Shown: positions 55,365 to 64,000 of the stretch, in pieces | Position numbering within the stretch: position 1 is the first letter of the stretch | Layout: each line of letters begins with the position of its first letter | Assembly (NCBI RefSeq): GCF_009363715.1 | Contig: NZ_CP045404.1 | Span: 2,758,001 to 2,822,000 of the forward strand | Reading direction: 5' to 3' | Length of the DNA: 64,000 nucleotides | From: Roseovarius sp. THAF9 | GTDB lineage: Bacteria > Pseudomonadota > Alphaproteobacteria > Rhodobacterales > Rhodobacteraceae | Program-made: the position numbers and the translations under genes | Notes under the pieces: model-generated | Database searches by the model: none | The model's input: only the letters and a program-made list of their open reading frames with translations | What the model was told of the DNA's origin: nothing

Positions 55365-58247
55365 ATGACGCAATCCAAGACGCCCGGTGCACTGATGGCC
55401 GATCTGCGTGCGCTTGACGCGGGCGGGCAAGAGACCGCCGTATCCGACCTGTTGGCGTCCATCCTGCGTCATCATCCCGATTTCATGCCGGCGCACCGGT
55501 TTCGCATCGACCGGCTGCTGGGGGCGGGCCTGAACGCCGAGGCGCTAGACCTGGCGCAGCGCACCGCCAACGCGTTTCCCGCCATGCGGGCCATGACGAC
55601 GACACGGCAGGCCACGGCGCTCGACCGGCTGGGACAGACCGAGCAGGCGCTGCGTATGCTCGGGTCTTTGCACGACGATGCCGCCGAGGACATGCCCGCC
55701 ACCGTGCTTTTCGCCACTCTGCTGGCAAGGGACGGCATGGCGGATCGCGCCGAGCCGCTCTTTCGGCAGGTTCTGTCGCAAGCGCCCGACCACCCCGGCG
55801 CCCGGCGCGGCCTGATCGACATCGCCTTGGCCCGCGGCGACGCCGACGCGGCGCTGGACCTGTGTGACGACGCCCGGCCCCATGACGACGCCGCGGCGAG
55901 CCTGCTTTCGATCCGGCGCGCCCGCGCTCTGGATCACCTGGGCCGCACGTCCGAAGCCGCCGCGCTTTTGGACAGCGAGGTGGCGGGCGGCAACCGGTCG
56001 GACCAGGTTCTGATTCAACTCGCGTGGATGCAGCGCCAGTTGGGGCGGCTCGACGCGGCCCTGCAAAGCTTTGCCGCCGTGCTGGCAACCACACCCGACC
56101 ATCTCGGCGCCGTGCAGGGCAGCGTCGCAATCCTGCGCCAGCAGGGCGCGATGGACGCGGCGCTGAAGGTCTGTGATGCCGCTATCGCGAAGGCCAAGGA
56201 CGCCCCCGACCTAATTCACATGCGCCGCGCGGAGATTCTTACCGACATGGGCCGCGCCTCCGAGGCCGCGGCCGCGCTCAAGACCGCGCGGGCCAGTGGC
56301 GACGCTACCGGCCAGCTCGACCTTGCCCTGGCCCGCGCGTACGTGGCGTTGGGCAATCCCGACGCGGCGCGCGAGGCATTCGAACAGGCCGCGAGGTCGG
56401 TCGAGACCAGGGCCACGGCGCTGATGGGCCTCGCGGACCTGTCGCGCAAGGCGGGTGACCACGACCGGACGCTGACCCACCTGAACGCCGCGGCAGAGAC
56501 AAGCGACGGCGCCGACGCCGCCGTGACACTTGCCCTGTGCGAGGCGCTGATCCATGCCGGTCGCGCCCGGCAGGTCGCGCCGCATCTCCGGGCGCTGATC
56601 GAAAGCGACGCGCCCTTGAACGATCCGCAGATCGAGCAGTTGCTGAACATCGCTGAACGGCAGGCGCTGCCCGACGTCACCCGCCACCTGATCCGGCTGA
56701 CCAGCGGACGCAGTTCGCTCACGGCCGCTCTTGCACGCCGGTTGCTGCGTCTTGCGCATATCACGGCAGACCGCGACAGCCTGGACCGGATCACACACGG
56801 CCTTCTGCCACGGGTGCCGCCGCAACAGCGTTGCGCGCTCAGGGCCGAGGCCGTCGCGCTCTGCGATGGGCCGGACGCCGCAATAGAATTTGCCCGCACG
56901 TCGCAGGACGACCGCGGCACGCCCGATCGGATCATCGTACTCGGCCGGCTGCTGATCGACGCCGGGACACCGGCGCTGGCGATGCGTTACCTGCGCTTTG
57001 CTCTGCGGACCTGGCCCGCGCATCCGGCCCTCGTGACCGTGTTTGTCCACGCCTGCGTCGGGGCGCGGGATTTCACCGCCGGGCACGCCTGCCTCGACCG
57101 GCTGGAGAACGACCTTCCCGGCACCGATACCGAGGCGCACCGGCTTGCGCTGTTTTATGGCGCAGGCGCCGACCGCAGCGTGCTGGACCGCGCATTGCGT
57201 CGGCGCGATCTCGGGCTGCCTGGCCTGCATCCGCGGCAGCTTCTGGATCTCTGCTTGTCCTGTGGCGATCTGGACCGGGCGCTTGCGATCCAGAACGGCA
57301 TCCGCAACGATCCCGGCAGCAGCGGCCGGGTCGCCGCGCATTTCACCACCGGACTGCAAGGCCGGATGCTGACCGATCTGCACGTCTTTCGCACGCTCGA
57401 AGCCAAGGCCATCAGCGCTGGCGTCCCCCCCGAAGACGCCAGCACCCGCTTGGCGGACCAGTATTACTACCCGGCCAAGTGTATCCTCGACGCCTGGGCG
57501 GACCAAAGCGGGTCCACCCTGCCGCGACGCGAGACACCCGTGCCGCACCGCATCTTCCAGTACTGGGACAGGGCAACGCCGCCCGACGACATCGCCGGCC
57601 TGATCGCCGGATGGCAGAACGTGCCCGGTTTCGAGCACGTACTGATGAACCGCACCCGCGCGATCACGATGCTGCGCCGCCAGTTCGGCCCGCGCGTCGT
57701 CACCGCCTTTCAAAGGGCCCGCCACGTGACCGAGGAAAGCGACCTGCTGCGGCTTTGCCTGATCTTCAGGTTCGGCGGTGTCTACAGCGACGCAGACGAT
57801 CGGCGCGTGGGCGACATCGCGGATCTTGCCGATCTGGGCGCGGGGCTGCTGGTCAGTCGAGAACCGATCGGCGCCATCGCGAACAACACCCTGATTGCGC
57901 CACCGGGCAACCCGATCCTGCGCATCGCCTTGCAGATGACGGTGCAGGCGCTCCTGGCGCGGGATTCGGACGGCGCCTGGTTCAAGTCCGGCCCCGGGAT
58001 GCTGACCCGCGCCGCTGCCGTTTTCCTGCGCGACGCCGAGACGTCCGAGGCCGTCCGCAACCTGACGCTGATCGACGGTGAAACGCTGCGCCGCCATGTC
58101 GAGCCCCATATCCGCCTGCCCTACAAGAAAACCGCCAGCTACTGGAACGCGCAGGACCGGGCTCTCAGCAAGACCGTGCGCGAAAGCCTTCTCGGACTGG
58201 CAGACCTGCCGGAGAGGGACGGGCGCAAGCCCGCCACCATCGGCTGA
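55365..58247 (+). CDS. TPR-repeat protein with C-terminal GT32-type glycosyltransferase domain
   Basis: The 960-residue protein has an all-helical TPR-like body (about 20-640; for example RAEPLFRQVLSQAPDHPGAR, RRLIDIALARGDADAALDLC-type units). From about residue 725 it has a GT32/Och1-like catalytic domain: VPHRIFQYWDRATPPDD, ESDLLRLCLIFRFGGVY, and the DxD metal motif YSDADD near 806. GT32 enzymes add sugars, here probably to a protein or glycan docked on the TPRs. It is divergent from the tail-collar operon, making those surface-like proteins plausible targets by inference only. No signal peptide, so it is cytoplasmic. Confidence 0.8.
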   Translation: MTQSKTPGALMADLRALDAGGQETAVSDLLASILRHHPDFMPAHRFRIDRLLGAGLNAEALDLAQRTANAFPAMRAMTTTRQATALDRLGQTEQALRMLGSLHDDAAEDMPATVLFATLLARDGMADRAEPLFRQVLSQAPDHPGARRGLIDIALARGDADAALDLCDDARPHDDAAASLLSIRRARALDHLGRTSEAAALLDSEVAGGNRSDQVLIQLAWMQRQLGRLDAALQSFAAVLATTPDHLGAVQGSVAILRQQGAMDAALKVCDAAIAKAKDAPDLIHMRRAEILTDMGRASEAAAALKTARASGDATGQLDLALARAYVALGNPDAAREAFEQAARSVETRATALMGLADLSRKAGDHDRTLTHLNAAAETSDGADAAVTLALCEALIHAGRARQVAPHLRALIESDAPLNDPQIEQLLNIAERQALPDVTRHLIRLTSGRSSLTAALARRLLRLAHITADRDSLDRITHGLLPRVPPQQRCALRAEAVALCDGPDAAIEFARTSQDDRGTPDRIIVLGRLLIDAGTPALAMRYLRFALRTWPAHPALVTVFVHACVGARDFTAGHACLDRLENDLPGTDTEAHRLALFYGAGADRSVLDRALRRRDLGLPGLHPRQLLDLCLSCGDLDRALAIQNGIRNDPGSSGRVAAHFTTGLQGRMLTDLHVFRTLEAKAISAGVPPEDASTRLADQYYYPAKCILDAWADQSGSTLPRRETPVPHRIFQYWDRATPPDDIAGLIAGWQNVPGFEHVLMNRTRAITMLRRQFGPRVVTAFQRARHVTEESDLLRLCLIFRFGGVYSDADDRRVGDIADLADLGAGLLVSREPIGAIANNTLIAPPGNPILRIALQMTVQALLARDSDGAWFKSGPGMLTRAAAVFLRDAETSEAVRNLTLIDGETLRRHVEPHIRLPYKKTASYWNAQDRALSKTVRESLLGLADLPERDGRKPATIG

Positions 58248-58377
58248 CACCGGGCCTTCGACGCTAAGGACGCGCACGCCCCTCAAAGCCCGGCCCCTGA
58301 TGCGGCAAGCGGCCTTCAGAACTCGCCCCAAGCCTCGGCAGCCGCCTAAAGACCAAGGCACGAGGCCGGTGAAAGCT

Positions 58378-58660
58378 GCGAACGTGCTTGAGCGTGAGTT
58401 CGAGGCAGGCAGCCCTTGGGAGAATAGCTACGTCGAGAGCTTCAACGCTCGCCTCCGAGATGAATTGCTGAACAGGGAGATCTTCTACTCGCTCAAAGAG
58501 GCCCAGATCATCATCGAGGGTTGGAGGAAGCACTGCAACACCAAACGGCCCCACAGCGCCTTGGGGTACCGGCCGCCAGCGCCCGAGAGCATCATCCCAA
58601 TAGACCAGAGGCCGGCCATGCACTTACAATCAAGCTGGACCAGTCAGGTTAGGCCGCTCC
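58378..58660 (+). pseudogene. IS3-family transposase OrfB remnant (C-terminal end)
   Basis: One frame gives SPWENSYVESFNARLRDELL, EIFYSLKEAQIIIEGWRKHC and NTKRPHSALGYRPPAPE. These are the last part of the IS3-family DDE integrase, including its catalytic Glu. The first two-thirds, OrfA and the left end are missing. The sequence after the coding part (CTGGACCAGTCAGG) resembles the right end of IS407-group elements. It marks an old insertion and rearrangement between the glycosyltransferase and the LysR gene. The rest of 58248-58758 shows nothing else. Confidence 0.8.
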
Positions 58661-58758
58661 GTTTGCTGTTCCTTGCAGTTTCGGGATTTAAGTGGCCCTT
58701 GGCGGAAGAATGGCAGATTGTTGGTGCAGGCTAACTACACGGTAGGACTGATTTCAAA

Positions 58759-59754
58759 ATGCCTAACCCCAGCGCGCGCAAGGCGCTAAACCTGAGATGG
58801 TTGGAAATCTTTCAGCTGTGCGCGCGGAACGGCTCACTCCGGCAGACGGCAGACGCGACCGGACTGTCGGTCAGTACCGTGTCGCACCACCTGCGCAGCC
58901 TGGAGCATCACCTGGGCGTCGCGCTTTTCAATCATACGCGCCGGCCGATGGTTCTGACACCGAAAGGGCACGTGTTTCTGCGCGACATCGATATCGCACT
59001 GCGGGCAATCCGCAAGGCCAAGGCGGAGGCGTCGGCGGGGAACCTGACCGAGGCCAGCCATCTGAGACTGGGCACGATCGAGGATCTTGAAAGCGACGTG
59101 ATACCGGACCTGGCCGTTCACCTGTCGCAACGGATGCCCGATTGCGATTTTTTGTATCATACGGCCACGAGCCGAGAGATCATCGAGATGCTGCGCGACC
59201 GGGAGCTGGACCTCGGCATTGCGACCGCGCCGCCGGACCGGTTGCGCGACCTTCAGGACAGGCCACTGTTACGGGATCCCTTCGTCATCGTATTGCCGGC
59301 GGGGGTGGAGCCGTCGGTGTCCGAAGTGCTGAAAGATGGGTTCAGCCTGCCGTTCCTGCAGTTTTCCAGCGACCTGATCATCGCCCGGCAGATCGAGGCC
59401 CAGCTGCGCCGCGTGGGGTTCACCCTGCCGCACAAGTTCGAATGCGGCAGCAATCAGACGCTGATGGCGATGGTCGCGGCGGGGGCGGGATGGACGATCA
59501 CCACGCCGCTTCTGTTCTCGCGGGCGAAGCGGTTCCAGCCGCAGTTGCTGATGCAGCCCTTTCCGGGCAAGCGGTTTGCGCGGACGCTGTCGCTGATCAC
59601 GACGCCGGATTGTTCGCGGTCGATGCTGGATATCGTGAACGGCAGGATTCGCCGCGCGCTTGAAACGCAGGTGATACGGCCGTTGGTCGCGACCGCGCCG
59701 TGGCTTGAAAACCAGTTCAAGCTGGTTGATGCGGTTGGTGAGGATCAGTCGTAG
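58759..59754 (+). CDS. LysR family transcriptional regulator
   Basis: The 331-residue regulator has the N-terminal helix-turn-helix: LNLRWLEIFQLCARNGSLRQ, TADATGLSVSTVSHHLRSLE, and LGVALFNHTRRPMVLTPKG. An effector-binding domain follows with HLRLGTIEDLESDVIPDLAV and MVAAGAGWTITTPLLFSR. It is convergent with the MttB-family gene, overlapping its 3' end by ten bases, so it is the best candidate regulator of the methylated-amine genes, though it does not face their promoter. The closest upstream DNA is the IS remnant. Confidence 0.85.
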   Translation: MPNPSARKALNLRWLEIFQLCARNGSLRQTADATGLSVSTVSHHLRSLEHHLGVALFNHTRRPMVLTPKGHVFLRDIDIALRAIRKAKAEASAGNLTEASHLRLGTIEDLESDVIPDLAVHLSQRMPDCDFLYHTATSREIIEMLRDRELDLGIATAPPDRLRDLQDRPLLRDPFVIVLPAGVEPSVSEVLKDGFSLPFLQFSSDLIIARQIEAQLRRVGFTLPHKFECGSNQTLMAMVAAGAGWTITTPLLFSRAKRFQPQLLMQPFPGKRFARTLSLITTPDCSRSMLDIVNGRIRRALETQVIRPLVATAPWLENQFKLVDAVGEDQS

Positions 59755-61265
59755 AGGATGTTGAACCGCTGACGGATGGCGCGGTCCTGCTGGGGTGTCA
59801 GGTAGTCGGGGCGGTGCGTTTCCAGAATTTCGCGGGCCCGGGCATTGGCCACCGACCAGGCGTCCTTCGCCCCGGTCTGCGCCCATGTTCGCGGCTCCTC
59901 GCGGTTGGCGAGGGCGGGATAGAAATAATCGCGCTCCATCGCCGCAAAGGTATGCTGCCCGCCCAGGAAATGCCCGTCGCCCAGAACCGCGTCGACGATC
60001 GCGTCATAGCCGAGATTCGCCTCGCTAACCTCGATCCCGCGCAGGGCGCGATAGGTGTGGGAATGCATCTCGTCGTCCAGGACGAAGGCCTCGAAACTCG
60101 CGCCCAGAAGCGAAGCGGTCATGCCGGAGCTTTCGTAGATCAGGTTGCCACCCGCCAGCGCCGCAGCCATCGAGGTCAGGCCCTTTTCCATGCCGTATTG
60201 CGCGTCGATGGCCTTGGCGTCGGTCATGGAACACGCTACCCCCGACGGCAGGCCCAGCCAGTTCGACAGCTGCGCCGACGCGGCGTTCAGAAGCGCGGTC
60301 TCACCGCTGCCCCCGGCAAAGGCGCCGGTGCGCAGGTCTATGACCAGCGGCCAGTTGGAGAAAACCATCGGAAAGCCCGGCCGGATGGCGTGGACCATCA
60401 CCAGGCTGGCCAGCGTTTCGGCCAGTGACTGGGCAAGGAACCCGGCCATCGTCGCGGGCGCGGTAGCCCCGGCCTGTGCTGCGGTGATGCAGGACATCGG
60501 AATGTTGTACCGGATGCATTCATAAACCACGTCGACCGCATCCTCACCGAAGCGCAGGGGCGAAATGATCGGGCTGATATGCGCCTTCACGAAGGGCCGT
60601 TCCGAGAAAGCACCGGGGCCGCCGGCGGCGATGTCGAGCATCTCGACGATCGGTGCCACGTGGCTTGCCAGGGTAAAGGAGGTGGCGGTTGGTTTCGTGG
60701 TGTTGCGCAGGAGCGCATAGACGGTGTTAACGTCCAGGTCGAAAGTGTCGGGCACGTCCGTGGCCACGCAACAGCGGGTGTACCAGCTGACATTGGCGAG
60801 CGTGTCCTGCAACCGGGTGAAATCATGCAGGTCGGCCAGGGTCGAAGGACGGTAGAGGTGGGTGTCTAGGTCCAGCGTCTGCACCGCAGCGCCACCGGTG
60901 CCGAAATGCACGCGGTTGCCGCCGACCTCGATGGACCGCGACGGATCGCGCCCGTGCAGGGTGAAGGTCTTGGCGGCGTGGTCCACCGCGTCCTGCACCA
61001 ACGTCGGCGGGAAGAGGATGCGGCCTCTCTCGCCCTCCAGCGCACCGACGCGCATCAGGTCACCCCGCAGCCGGTCTGGCACCTCGCCCAGGCCCAGCTT
61101 GGCAAGCAGGGCCAGCGCGGTGTCGTAGATCGCGTTTAGGTCGGCCTCGGTCAGGGGCTTGTAGGCGCCGCCGGCCTGACCGGGCGGACAAGGATCAAAC
61201 AGGGGCTTGGCGCGACGTTGCGCCATCCGCTCCACCCGTCCGGCACGTCTAGATCTTTCCGCCAC
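59745..61265 (-). CDS. MttB-family (trimethylamine methyltransferase-like) corrinoid methyltransferase without pyrrolysine
   Basis: The 506-residue protein matches the MttB superfamily: an Arg-rich N-terminus (SRRAGRVERMAQRRAK), GGAYKPLTEADLN, LHGRDPSRSIEVGG, KPTATSFTL, and a TIM-barrel core with ITAAQAGATAPATMAGFL. The frame is uninterrupted with no in-frame amber codon, so it is a non-pyrrolysine member, the group that demethylates quaternary amines such as glycine or proline betaine with a corrinoid protein. No corrinoid protein gene is in view. I take the GTG at 61265 because the Arg-rich leader is family-like; an ATG at 61226 with GGAG is the alternative. Divergent from the FAD dehydrogenase. 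Confidence 0.82.
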   Translation of the reverse strand: MAERSRRAGRVERMAQRRAKPLFDPCPPGQAGGAYKPLTEADLNAIYDTALALLAKLGLGEVPDRLRGDLMRVGALEGERGRILFPPTLVQDAVDHAAKTFTLHGRDPSRSIEVGGNRVHFGTGGAAVQTLDLDTHLYRPSTLADLHDFTRLQDTLANVSWYTRCCVATDVPDTFDLDVNTVYALLRNTTKPTATSFTLASHVAPIVEMLDIAAGGPGAFSERPFVKAHISPIISPLRFGEDAVDVVYECIRYNIPMSCITAAQAGATAPATMAGFLAQSLAETLASLVMVHAIRPGFPMVFSNWPLVIDLRTGAFAGGSGETALLNAASAQLSNWLGLPSGVACSMTDAKAIDAQYGMEKGLTSMAAALAGGNLIYESSGMTASLLGASFEAFVLDDEMHSHTYRALRGIEVSEANLGYDAIVDAVLGDGHFLGGQHTFAAMERDYFYPALANREEPRTWAQTGAKDAWSVANARAREILETHRPDYLTPQQDRAIRQRFNILYD

Positions 61266-61452
61266 GAGGGTCCGCTTTCGTCGTTGAGGGCTGGGTTGAT
61301 CTGGGCAGGATATGTCGAGGCGGGCAAGACTTGGTGGAGAGAATTCGAAAATATCGAAATACAATTCCAGTAATATCGTAATAACCGCGTTTCGGTTGCC
61401 AGAACGGCAAAATCACGCCCCAGTCGCGAACAGACATCGACGGAGACGGATC
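61266..61452. promoter_or_regulatory. Divergent promoter region between the MttB-family and FAD-dehydrogenase genes
   Basis: An AT-rich stretch at 61331-61385 in otherwise GC-rich DNA. A small dyad TTGCC-AGAAC-GGCAA (61396-61410) lies 43 bases before the dehydrogenase ATG, and AACCG-CGTTT-CGGTT (61383-61397) overlaps it. These are weak operator candidates. Confidence 0.35.
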
Positions 61453-63888
61453 ATGAAATCGCGGACCAAGGTTGCGGTCATCGGCGGGGGCATCGCGGGG
61501 TGTTCGACGCTCTATCACCTGACCCAGGAAGGCTGGAGCGACGTGGTGCTGATCGAGCGGGACGAGCTGACATCCGGCACGACCTGGCATTCGGCGGCGC
61601 AGGTGACCAATTTCGGCATGAACCAGACAATGGTGGGCCTGAAATCGCATTCCATCGCGCTTTACAGGAAACTGCGGGACGATCCCGATTATCCCGTGGG
61701 CTATCACCATGGCGACGGCGGCATTCGTCTGGCCAATACCGAGGCGCAGATGCAGGGATATCGCCATTTCGCATCGATGGCACGCGGAATGGGTGTCACC
61801 TACGAAGTGATTGATGCCGAGGAATGTGCCCGCCGCCATCCCCTGATCTCGACCGACAACCTGCTGGGCGGGCTTTGGGATGGCGAGGATGGAGATATTG
61901 ACCCCGCGCAGCTGTGCCAGGCGCTGGCCTTTCATGCCCGCAAGGCCGGTGCGGAGGTTTACCGCCAGACCACCGTGACCGGACTAACCCAGAAGGCGGA
62001 TGATACCTGGACGGTCGAGACGGACAAGGGCGTGATCGACGCCGATATCGTGGTGAACGCCTGCGGCTACCGCGTGAACGAGGTGGGCGCGATGATGGGG
62101 GTGCATCATCCCGTCGCGTCGATGGAACACCAGTATTTCGTGACGGATGACATCCCCGCGATTGCAGCAGCGGGCCACCGTATGCCCCTGCTGCGTTGCC
62201 CGATTTCGGACTATTACTCCCGCCAGGAAAAGGGCGGACTCCTGGTGGGCTTCTACGAGCAGGATTGCAAAACCTGGGGCATGGACGGGATCAGCCCCGA
62301 TTTTTCCAACGATCTTTGCCCCGATGACCTCGACCGGGTTATGGACGTGCTGGAAGGCGCGTTCGCGCGGATGCCGGTGCTGGCCGAGGTCGGCATCAAG
62401 CGGGTGGTCAATGGCCCGATCACCTATACGATGGACGGCGCGCCGCTGGTCGGCCCGATCCCGGGCAAGCGCAACGCGTTCTGCATCATCGGCCTGCGCG
62501 CCGGGCTGGGAGAAGGCGGCGGGCATGGCTGGCTTCTGGCGCAGCAGATCGTGCATGGCGAGGCGTGCTATGACACCTGGTGCCTCGACCCGCGCCGCTT
62601 TACCGGCCACGCCAATGTCGAACTGACCTCGCGCAAGGCGATCGAGGATTACCAGAACGAGTTCCGCTTTCACTTCCCTCATGAACACCGCCCGGCGGGC
62701 CGACCCGCCAAGACAACGCCACTGACCCCGGTGCTGGCCGCCGAAGGGGCAGAGTTTACCGTTGTAAACGGATGGGAGCGGGTGGAGTACATCAAGCCTG
62801 ACCCCGCGTTTCATCCCACGCTCTCCTTCGACTTCGACGAGGCGTTCGACATCGTCGGCGCCGAGGTGCGAAACGTGCAGGATAGTGTCGGGCTTTGCGA
62901 GGTCAGCGGGTTCAACCGGTTCGAGGTCACCGGTGCCGATCGGCATGCATTCCTTGACCGGATGTTCTGCGGCGCGGTGACGAAGCGCACTGGCCGCGTT
63001 GGGCTGGGCTACATGCTCAACCATCACGGCATGGTCAAGGGCGAGGCGACGGTGGCGAACCTGCCCGCCTCGGACCGGGGACCGGAGCGGGTCTGGTATG
63101 GCTCGGCGGCGGCCAGCGAATACCATGACATGGACTGGTTGCAGATGCACCTGCGAGACGATGAGGATGTGCACATCCGCAGCCTGACCAACGACCAGAC
63201 GATCCTGGTGCTGGCCGGTCCGAAGTCGCGCGATGTCATGCAGGCGGTCAGCCGGGCCGATTGGTCGGCGGAGGCGTTCCCGTGGCTGTCGGTGCGCGAA
63301 TGTTTCATCGGCTTTGCCCCTGCCACCGTGATGTCGGTCAGCTTTTCCGGCGAACTGGCTTATGAAATTCACGTGCCAAACGCGTCGCTTTATGCGGCCT
63401 ACCTGGCGCTGCGCGAGGCGGGCGAGGCGCATGGGATGCAGCTTTTCGGGGCTCGCGCCGTGGAGGTGATGCGACTGGAGAAGGGTTTCCTGCACTGGAA
63501 AGCAGACCTTCTGACAGAGTTCGACCCGTACGAGACCGGGCTGGACCGGTTCGTCAAACCGGACAAGGGCGATTTCATCGGCAAAGAGGCGTTGGCGCGG
63601 CACCATGCGAGTGGTCTGCGCAAACGGCTGGTCACGTTGAAGGTCGGGTCAACACAGGGCCCGGCCCACCCCGGCGCCTCTGTCGAGTTGAACGGCGAGG
63701 TCGTCGGAACGATCACCTCCGGCGCATGGGGGCACCGGGTTGGTATGAACCTCGCCTATGCCTTTGTGGACGCCGATGTCGTGGAGGCAGAGGCGAAGAT
63801 CGCTTTGGACCTATGTGGCGAATTGGTAGAGGTGCAGGTGATTGAACCGTGTCCCTATGATCCTGGCCATACACGAATGCGGCAATGA
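61453..63888 (+). CDS. FAD-dependent N-methyl dehydrogenase with GcvT-type tetrahydrofolate domain (DMGDH/SarDH-like)
   Basis: The 811-residue protein has an N-terminal FAD domain (GGGIAG at 11-16; IERDELTSGTTWHSAAQ, where H46 is the likely covalent-FAD histidine), a DAO substrate region to about 390, a linker DUF1989/FAO-M-like region, and from about 470 a GcvT aminomethyltransferase half (FNRFEVTGADRHAFLDRMFC; HHGMVKGEATVANLP; FIGKEALARH). Such enzymes oxidise dimethylglycine, sarcosine or related N-methyl compounds and pass the one-carbon unit to tetrahydrofolate. Together with the divergent MttB-family gene this suggests stepwise demethylation of a betaine. SD CGGAGACGGA precedes the ATG at 61453. 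Confidence 0.88.
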   Translation: MKSRTKVAVIGGGIAGCSTLYHLTQEGWSDVVLIERDELTSGTTWHSAAQVTNFGMNQTMVGLKSHSIALYRKLRDDPDYPVGYHHGDGGIRLANTEAQMQGYRHFASMARGMGVTYEVIDAEECARRHPLISTDNLLGGLWDGEDGDIDPAQLCQALAFHARKAGAEVYRQTTVTGLTQKADDTWTVETDKGVIDADIVVNACGYRVNEVGAMMGVHHPVASMEHQYFVTDDIPAIAAAGHRMPLLRCPISDYYSRQEKGGLLVGFYEQDCKTWGMDGISPDFSNDLCPDDLDRVMDVLEGAFARMPVLAEVGIKRVVNGPITYTMDGAPLVGPIPGKRNAFCIIGLRAGLGEGGGHGWLLAQQIVHGEACYDTWCLDPRRFTGHANVELTSRKAIEDYQNEFRFHFPHEHRPAGRPAKTTPLTPVLAAEGAEFTVVNGWERVEYIKPDPAFHPTLSFDFDEAFDIVGAEVRNVQDSVGLCEVSGFNRFEVTGADRHAFLDRMFCGAVTKRTGRVGLGYMLNHHGMVKGEATVANLPASDRGPERVWYGSAAASEYHDMDWLQMHLRDDEDVHIRSLTNDQTILVLAGPKSRDVMQAVSRADWSAEAFPWLSVRECFIGFAPATVMSVSFSGELAYEIHVPNASLYAAYLALREAGEAHGMQLFGARAVEVMRLEKGFLHWKADLLTEFDPYETGLDRFVKPDKGDFIGKEALARHHASGLRKRLVTLKVGSTQGPAHPGASVELNGEVVGTITSGAWGHRVGMNLAYAFVDADVVEAEAKIALDLCGELVEVQVIEPCPYDPGHTRMRQ

Positions 63889-64000
63889 CTTCGCAGTGCC
63901 GAGACAGCGCGCGTCAGGGAATTGGAAGATCTGCCGCCGCTTTTGTTTACTCGATCCAGCCAAAGACTGACTCAAGCATCATCTTTCGGGATTTCTAATG

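Noticed and set aside
56211..58361. 716-codon open frame antisense to the TPR-glycosyltransferase
   Set aside because: It has no motifs, and the plus-strand gene has TPRs and a DxD glycosyltransferase site.

Overview
The window reads as a piece of chromosome from an alphaproteobacterium, most likely a marine member of the Roseobacter group (Rhodobacteraceae). The grounds are GC-rich coding DNA, dense co-directional operons with ATGA or TGATG start/stop overlaps, a RegA/ActR-type response regulator, TRAP and peptide-type ABC uptake systems, a TamA-TamB pair, a divergent oxyR/katG pair, and a trimethylamine-methyltransferase-like protein beside a dimethylglycine-dehydrogenase-like flavoprotein. 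I saw no tRNA, rRNA, CRISPR array or intact insertion sequence.

Layout. 0-2.2 kb: a lower-GC TylF-like methyltransferase gene and about 1.2 kb of decayed sequence. 2.2-6 kb: a CaiB-type CoA-transferase with a glutathione transferase, then a lipid-kinase-like gene with a metallophosphoesterase. 6.1-11.9 kb: a five-gene catabolic operon (DUF1185-type protein, alpha/beta hydrolase, flavin reductase, luciferase-like monooxygenase, aldehyde dehydrogenase) facing a LysR regulator with a dyad operator candidate. 11.9-17.1 kb: PEP carboxylase and a CocE/NonD-type hydrolase. 17.2-23.2 kb: a cyanophycin module (cyanophycinase, cyanophycin synthetase, an extra stand-alone ATP-grasp enzyme, and a divergent isoaspartyl peptidase). 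23.2-30.8 kb: an AI-2E-family permease and tamA-tamB. 30.8-34.1 kb: oxyR and katG. 34.3-37.5 kb: a RegA-like regulator, DCC-family protein, ICMT-like membrane protein and ABC1/UbiB kinase, then a tiny DUF2256 gene. 37.7-43.7 kb: a complete peptide/nickel-type ABC importer operon. 43.9-47.8 kb: a TRAP importer whose small permease carries an N-terminal TM2 and coiled-coil extension.

47.9-58.2 kb is the most accessory-looking part. It holds a TPR-sulfotransferase, two tandem Hint-domain proteins, two DUF6916-like proteins, a GNAT acetyltransferase, two phage-tail-collar-like proteins and a TPR-GT32 glycosyltransferase, and ends at an IS3-family transposase remnant. 58.7-64 kb: a LysR regulator, an MttB-family methyltransferase without pyrrolysine, and a divergent FAD/GcvT-type N-methyl dehydrogenase, which suggests methylated-amine or betaine demethylation.

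The strongest leads for undescribed biology are the ATP-grasp enzyme built into the cyanophycin module, the tail-collar/DUF6916/GNAT/glycosyltransferase/Hint cassette, and the luciferase-like monooxygenase operon. All assignments come from reading motifs and gene order; no database search was run.
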